From contig NJFT01000041.1 of assembly GCA_002221725.1 (NCBI GenBank), positions 62,001 through 126,000 of the forward strand: a DNA stretch of 64,000 bases, written 5' to 3'. Shown in pieces: positions 59,301-64,000 of the stretch. The notes under the pieces are model-generated. The model made no database searches. It was not told the DNA's origin and saw nothing but the letters and a program-made list of their open reading frames with translations. A program made the position numbers and the translations under genes. Position 1 is the stretch's first letter. Each line of letters starts with the position of its first letter. The stretch comes from Scedosporium boydii. Taxonomy: Eukaryota; Ascomycota; Sordariomycetes; Microascales; Microascaceae.

Positions 59301-60879
59301 CACAACATCGCCTATGCGAAGGTCTTTCGCGGTTCTCTCACGATCCGCCCACTGCAAGTTGACCTTGTAGCTACCGTCTGCCTCATTCTTGAGCACGCCT
59401 TGGGCGCCAGGCCAAACTTGCGTGCCATTCCTGACGCAGCTCCTGAGCTTTTCAATGTTATGTCGCTGAACCCTCTCCGGGTAAGTCAAGTTTTTGGCCA
59501 CTAGAATCGGAACAGCAACTTGATCGATTCCAAGGTTAGGGTCCGGGGAAATTACGGTTCGGCCGGAGAAATCAACTCGTTTCCCCGACAGGTTTCCCCG
59601 GAAGCGACCCTGTTTTCCCTTGAGACGCTGACAAAATCCCCGGACGCTCTTGCCGAAGCCTGGCTGCTGCAGGCCGGGCACTTCGCTGTTGACGTACATC
59701 GCAATTTGTAGTTGCAAATATTCCCACTGTTCCATGATTGTCTGGACAGGGGAGCCCCGTTGCAACGCCGACCGGATCATGCCGCTTACCCAAACGATAT
59801 CGGCCAGTTTTGTCGTAATATCGTCCTCGTTACTCGCGTTGTCTTGGGCAACTGAAGGCCGAATACAGATGGGAGGCGCCGGGAGGTACTGCCATAAGAA
59901 CATCTCTGGGCGGCCCTCGCCAGGCTTCAACCCCAAGAGCTCACAATCGGTAGGGCTGATCATCTTGAAGAGATTGAGTACCCTAAGGGGGCTAAGATCT
60001 TCCATGGCCTTGCGAAGGTGCTTCTCAAGCTCCGGGTTGTGGGTTTTGGCCTCGGCAAACGACTTGTCGAATTCGACCTTACTCTCAGGGGGAATCTTCT
60101 TCAAGGCCGTCGACTTGTTGAAGAAGGAGAACTTGTCATGAGCGAGCTTGAGCACGCCAACCTTCCGAATAGTACCGTTGACACAGCCACAGTAAGGACA
60201 AGTCTTTACCTTCCGGCACATCTCGTTGATCTTTTTGCATGTCTTCACGCGTTGGGTGTTGTCTCTATCGGTTCGTCGCAATTCTTTCAAAAACGACTGT
60301 CGGTCAGGCTCTAGTAGGAGAACTCGGGCACAGTCCTAAGAAACAAGGATCATATATCAGTAAAAGGTCATGCGACGGGATCGAGGACGGCAAGAATGGG
60401 AAGCGAACCTTGCAGATGTTTTGAAGAATCGTGATTATGAAGCGTAGATAACCAACATGGAAGGCGGGGAGCGGCAACCGAACTTGGCCGAAGTGTCCAG
60501 TACAATTCTGCAGCGCTTCCTGGCAGGTTGAACAAGTCCCAGACTTACTGGATGTTCCGAGGCGTGGGTCGAGGGGGCCATGGCGGTATGGAGCACGGTT
60601 GTTTTCTATGTCGTACAGTAGCCGATCGGAGACTTCAAGGACAGCCTGGTTTGTAATGTCTTGGTTGGATCTAGAGTATAGGTGAACGGTGATGTTAGCG
60701 CTGGTGATAGAGGAGGGCAAACGCCAAACGTCAAGCAGCGCGATGCGCTACGCCTGGGAATAAATGAAGAAATAACAGGTCGGAACGTACTGGATGCCAA
60801 ATTTTATCTCCTTGAATCGCTTTGGGAGCTTGTCGACGAGCTGCGCCTTCACAGGGTCGCCTGCGATGGGGGCTGCCAT
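56322..60879 (-). CDS. RPO31: RNA polymerase III largest subunit
   Basis: Catalytic large subunit of RNA polymerase III, which makes tRNAs and 5S rRNA. Exons 60791-60879, 60409-60670 and 56322-60335 give 1454 residues, near the yeast length. The N-terminus starts MAAPIAGDPVKAQLVDKLPK and joins through SNQDITNQAVLEVSDRLLYD. Zinc ligands are in CSTCQEALQNCTGHFG and CPYCGC. The catalytic magnesium loop is NADFDGDEMN; VVLFNRQPSLHKLSIM, KRVDFSGRTVISPDPNL, EPGTQMTLKTFHFAGVAGMS and VTQ-like ITQGVPRIKEIINA are diagnostic, and DLSMEYDDTVRTSGGNIVQF with the Pol III-type C-terminus and no CTD heptads separate it from Pol II and Pol I. Its start faces the DDHD phospholipase gene. Confidence 0.96.
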
Positions 60880-61781
60880 GGTTGCTGGGAATGGGTATCA
60901 AGATGGATCGATGGATCGCGGGGAAGAAAACGCAAGCGAAAGAAAGATTTGGCTGGATCGCGGGAATTATGGCCTGCAGACAGATATTAGGCCCACGATA
61001 AGATAGCTACCGGGTCTCCAACATCTTCTTCGGGATTAATCGTTCGGTCGTGGTCGTAGAAATCGGGATCGCGTCGGAGAGGTATCGTGAGATGGCTATC
61101 GGAATTATTTTTTTTTCGTCTCTTCAATGTCTGCACTCTTGCACGAAAGAAGAATTGGAGGCACCAAGTCTCAAGGCGGGAAGGTGGGGTAAAATGAGTC
61201 AACCGTATTGGATCAAGCCGCAAGTGCGACGACCAGGCAATGGTGGGGTCCGCTGGATGTATCTTCAATTGTTGGTTACATAGCGCTCACCCCACCTGCA
61301 ACGTGCCGCAACGGCGGCCAATTGATATTGATGCATGTTCGGACATCAATGATACGTACATTCTCCGAATAGAATCCCCTCCACTGCAGTGATGGTGAGC
61401 TCGCCATGGTCCAGATTCTGCATTTCCCAGACTCTCGATTTCTCGCCTTCCTAGTCCTTGAATCAATTTTTCCGGTAATAGCGTTCCTGCAACAGACAGC
61501 TGCCTAACAAATCAGGTTTTCCGATCCCCATCTACCAGAGGATGCAAGATCTCTCTGCCTAGTCGTACATCGTGAGAGCGTCGAAGCTCCTCCTATTACC
61601 ACCCTCTATATCTCGCCCCAGCTGGCGTACGACGTATCCTGTCCTCAAGTTGGCTCGTCTTCTGTGTTCTTGTCTGTCACCGCAGTCTCTGCGTGTGCCG
61701 CAGACGAAAGCACTTGTGTCCCAGCTGACCCATCCAGGTTCTCTGTGTTCATGGCCTACTCATATCGGGAGATTTCGCACC
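60880..61781. promoter_or_regulatory. Divergent promoter region, RPO31 / DDHD phospholipase
   Basis: About 900 bp. The open frame of the DDHD gene continues upstream to 61572 but begins with GTG, so this part is taken as leader. A T-run sits at 61108-61116. No other signal recognised. Confidence 0.4.
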
Positions 61782-63975
61782 ATGGCCCAGCCTCCAGACA
61801 AAAAGGCAGAAAAGTCTTACCTTTACTCTGCTGTAGATTCTCTTAATCCCTGGGCTGCCAGTCGTGGATCCGGTTCGGCCACTCCCGAGCCTCCCCCGAC
61901 GCCACCTCCAGGGCCAGCACCGTCTCCAGGACCAGCAGACCACAGTACCAACTCGCTTTATGGTATTAGTCGCAGGAACTACCCGCCCGACTGTCCTCCC
62001 TTGAAGGTTCGCTGGTTTCATGCCGTCGATGTAAGTTTAGCCCCTGCTTCTTCAACACTTGACTGAGCCGGACCGTACGGCAGCACCACTCACCAACCGC
62101 ATGATCCAGGTCCCTAAGCGCAAGCCGGCTTTCCTAACAGGGCATCGCAACAAACCTACGGCAAAGGAAAAACCTCCGGCACTGCCCAAGAAATATGCTG
62201 CATTCGTGCCTTCAGACTCGAGGGCTATTGAAGAGGCCTACCAAAAACTCCTAGAGGAGCGTGAGGATAGCTCTCGTGATTCCTCATCCTTCAGGAGACG
62301 CGCAGCGACGGGATCAAGTGGCATCTTACCCTCTACTTCCACCCATGTCCCCGTCAATGAAGACTTCCTCTTCGACGTGGCCATCCTCCAGCGCGAACTT
62401 GCTCCGGTGTATTGGCTGGGACCTGTTTACGATGTGCGGCGGGGTACATGGTTCTACCAGGAAGGCTCTAATCTTCGCCCCTGTGAAGAGAACCTCGCTT
62501 CTCAGCTCGAAGACGGTTACCTCAAGACAAAACCGTGGCTAATATCCACAGTTCAAACGTCTGCCGAGCGAGACGACCAGAGAGACCGCTCTGATTCTCC
62601 TTCTACTAACCCCACCTCGAAAGATGCTATGTCTACTGATGCATCCACGGCACCCGCAAAGTCCGCCGGTACAGTAACCTCCCCACAATTGCCGTCCTAC
62701 CGGCTCTTTGGTTCTTACATGAACAGCGTCGCCACGTACCAAGACGAGAATACAGCGTGGCTATCCTCTGATGGCATCTTGTCATGGGTGACCTCCACTG
62801 TATACCAACGCTTCGCCGGTGGAGGATACATGGGCGGCGTCAAGTTGGTGCGGGGTTATTCTGAGCCTGGAAAGGCCAAAGATACCGCGAAACGGCCTCA
62901 AACTCCTACAGATTCTTCTACTACGGGCGTGTTGGACGAGAAGCAGCAAAAGGCCCTGAAGAGGAAATCTGCTCCGCCCTCCACCAAGGCACCGTTGATT
63001 AAGGAACCAGAAGCTCACAACACCCCTTCATACCAACAAACTTCTGGACTGGGAAGGAACTCGGACAAGCTGGAAGAGGAGATCCGCCGCCGTCAGGAGC
63101 AGGAGATTAGCGGTGACTACAGCCCTGAACATGAGGACACCCAGGGTAGAGATATAGAGCACCTAGTACTGGTTACACACGGAATCGGCCAGCTCCTCAG
63201 TCTTCGGTTCGTTTGCCTCTCTTTTACCTAAAATGAACTCATCCAGCACCTACTGACATTTTCTGCAGACTCGAAAGCATGAGCTTTATCCACGATGTCA
63301 ATGTCATGAGGAAGACTATGAAGTCCGTGTACTCTAGTTCGGCTGATTTGAAGGCTTTGAACGGCGAGTTCGGTGAGAAAGCTGGTAATTGTAAGGTGCA
63401 AGTACTACCAATTTGCTGGAGGCACCACCTAGACTTTCCTAAGCAAAGAGAAGTCAAGCGTGAGCAAGATATTGGGCTCACCAACGTTGATGAAGATGCT
63501 TGTAAGTCAGGCCCCTCGTGAAAAGCGATATGCAAAGCTTCGAGCTAAACAGCCCTCCTCCAGATCCAGCACTTGAAGATATAACTGTGGAAGGCGTTGC
63601 CTTTGCCAGGTCCATGATATCTGACTTTGCACTTGATGTTCTTCTCTACCAAAGCGGTTATCGAGAACAAATTATGACCATTGTTTTGAATGAGGCTAAT
63701 CGGATTTACAACCTGTTCAAGGAGAGGAACCCTGGTTTCCAAGGAAAAGTGCACCTTACGGGCCATTCCCTTGGATCTGCCATCCTCTTCGATCTCCTTT
63801 GTCGGCAGAAGGAAAGGGAGGAGAATACACAACGTAAGATTTTCGGAATATGGCCTTCTTCCCCGCCCAAGACCGCCCCAGAGAGAAATTCCTCGGACTT
63901 GTCATTCGATTTCGATGTGGCCGACTTCTACTGCCTTGGATCCCCCGTCGGATTATTCCAGATGCTCAAGGGAAG
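61782..63975 (+). CDS. DDHD-domain phospholipase A1-like protein, 3' partial
   Basis: Intracellular phospholipase of the PA-PLA1/DDHD family (yeast Ddl1 type), acting on mitochondrial and other phospholipids. Exons in the window: 61782-62030, 62110-63206, 63269-63501 and 63564-63975, then a GTATGT donor, so at least one exon lies beyond base 64000. The ATG at 61782 (MAQPPDKKAEKSYLYSAVDS) is preferred; the frame is open 70 codons further upstream but without an ATG. Visible blocks are KVRWFHAVDVPKRKP, APVYWLGPVYDVRRGTWFYQ, HLVLVTHGIGQLL, DVLLYQSGYREQIM and the lipase nucleophile elbow GHSLGSAI, followed by FYCLGSPVGLFQML. The DDHD metal-binding tail itself is outside the window. Confidence 0.92.
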
Positions 63976-64000
63976 GTATGTTTCTTCACGCGACACAGCC

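Noticed and set aside
1..64000. CRISPR arrays, rRNA, tRNA genes, intact transposons
   Set aside because: Looked for on both strands by eye; no regularly spaced repeats, no cloverleaf with consensus A and B boxes, no transposase or reverse transcriptase frame. A tRNA scan and repeat search would be needed to exclude small or diverged copies.

Overview
The window is nuclear DNA of a filamentous ascomycete (Pezizomycotina), most likely a Sordariomycete. The evidence is a dense mix of intron-bearing housekeeping genes with short introns (about 50-160 nt, GT/GC donors, CTAAC/CTGAC-like branch sites), an Ste2-type pheromone receptor, and a plant-cell-wall set made of a CBM1-tailed GH45 endoglucanase, two AA9 lytic polysaccharide monooxygenases and a cellobiose-dehydrogenase-like GMC flavoenzyme. 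The species cannot be fixed from the sequence alone. Gene models were built by hand from reading frames, splice signals and remembered family conservation; every multi-exon model except where noted closes in frame.

Layout. 1-2124 SLY1 (5' cut by the window); 3509-4820 STE2-type receptor; 5574-7473 VPS23 (minus); 9592-11100 indoleamine 2,3-dioxygenase; 11399-12433 GH45 (minus); 14845-17901 MIT-domain protein; 18611-20872 GUF1; 21117-22032 histidine phosphatase (minus, with an odd first intron); 22416-24360 CTNNBL1-like; 24606-25373 VMA10 (minus, six tiny exons); 26055-26415 PET117; 26962-30861 RPB2 (minus); 31741-33579 caspase-fold-like protein; 33739-34991 SRPK-like kinase (minus, N-terminus unresolved); 36093-37852 alkaline phosphatase broken by an in-frame TAG; 38396-41290 proline-rich zinc-finger protein (minus); 42845-44161 and 46506-47649 AA9 LPMOs (minus); 51162-53864 CDH-like GMC oxidoreductase; 54250-55662 SRAP/HMCES-type protein (minus); 56322-60879 RPC1/RPO31 (minus); 61782 to the right edge DDHD phospholipase (3' cut by the window).

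How the genes work together. Housekeeping functions (ER-Golgi fusion, ESCRT-I, mitochondrial translation, V-ATPase, cytochrome oxidase assembly, Pol II and Pol III, splicing) make up the conserved frame. From about 41 to 54 kb there is a sparse, long-intergenic accessory zone with two AA9 LPMOs and a CDH-like dehydrogenase that could supply them with electrons or H2O2; the GH45-CBM1 gene lies apart at 11-12 kb. A second accessory patch (31.7-38 kb) pairs a putative clan-CD (caspase-fold) peptidase with a convergent SRPK-like kinase and a decayed alkaline phosphatase.

Most unusual observations: a quasi-palindromic GTACGAAGTAC motif recurring in noncoding DNA; a 9-nt micro-exon and an ATG-only first exon with a GC-AG intron in VMA10; a candidate AT-AC intron in the phosphatase gene; the nonsense codon in the alkaline phosphatase; and the caspase-like/kinase pair. 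No rRNA, tRNA, CRISPR or intact transposon was recognised.
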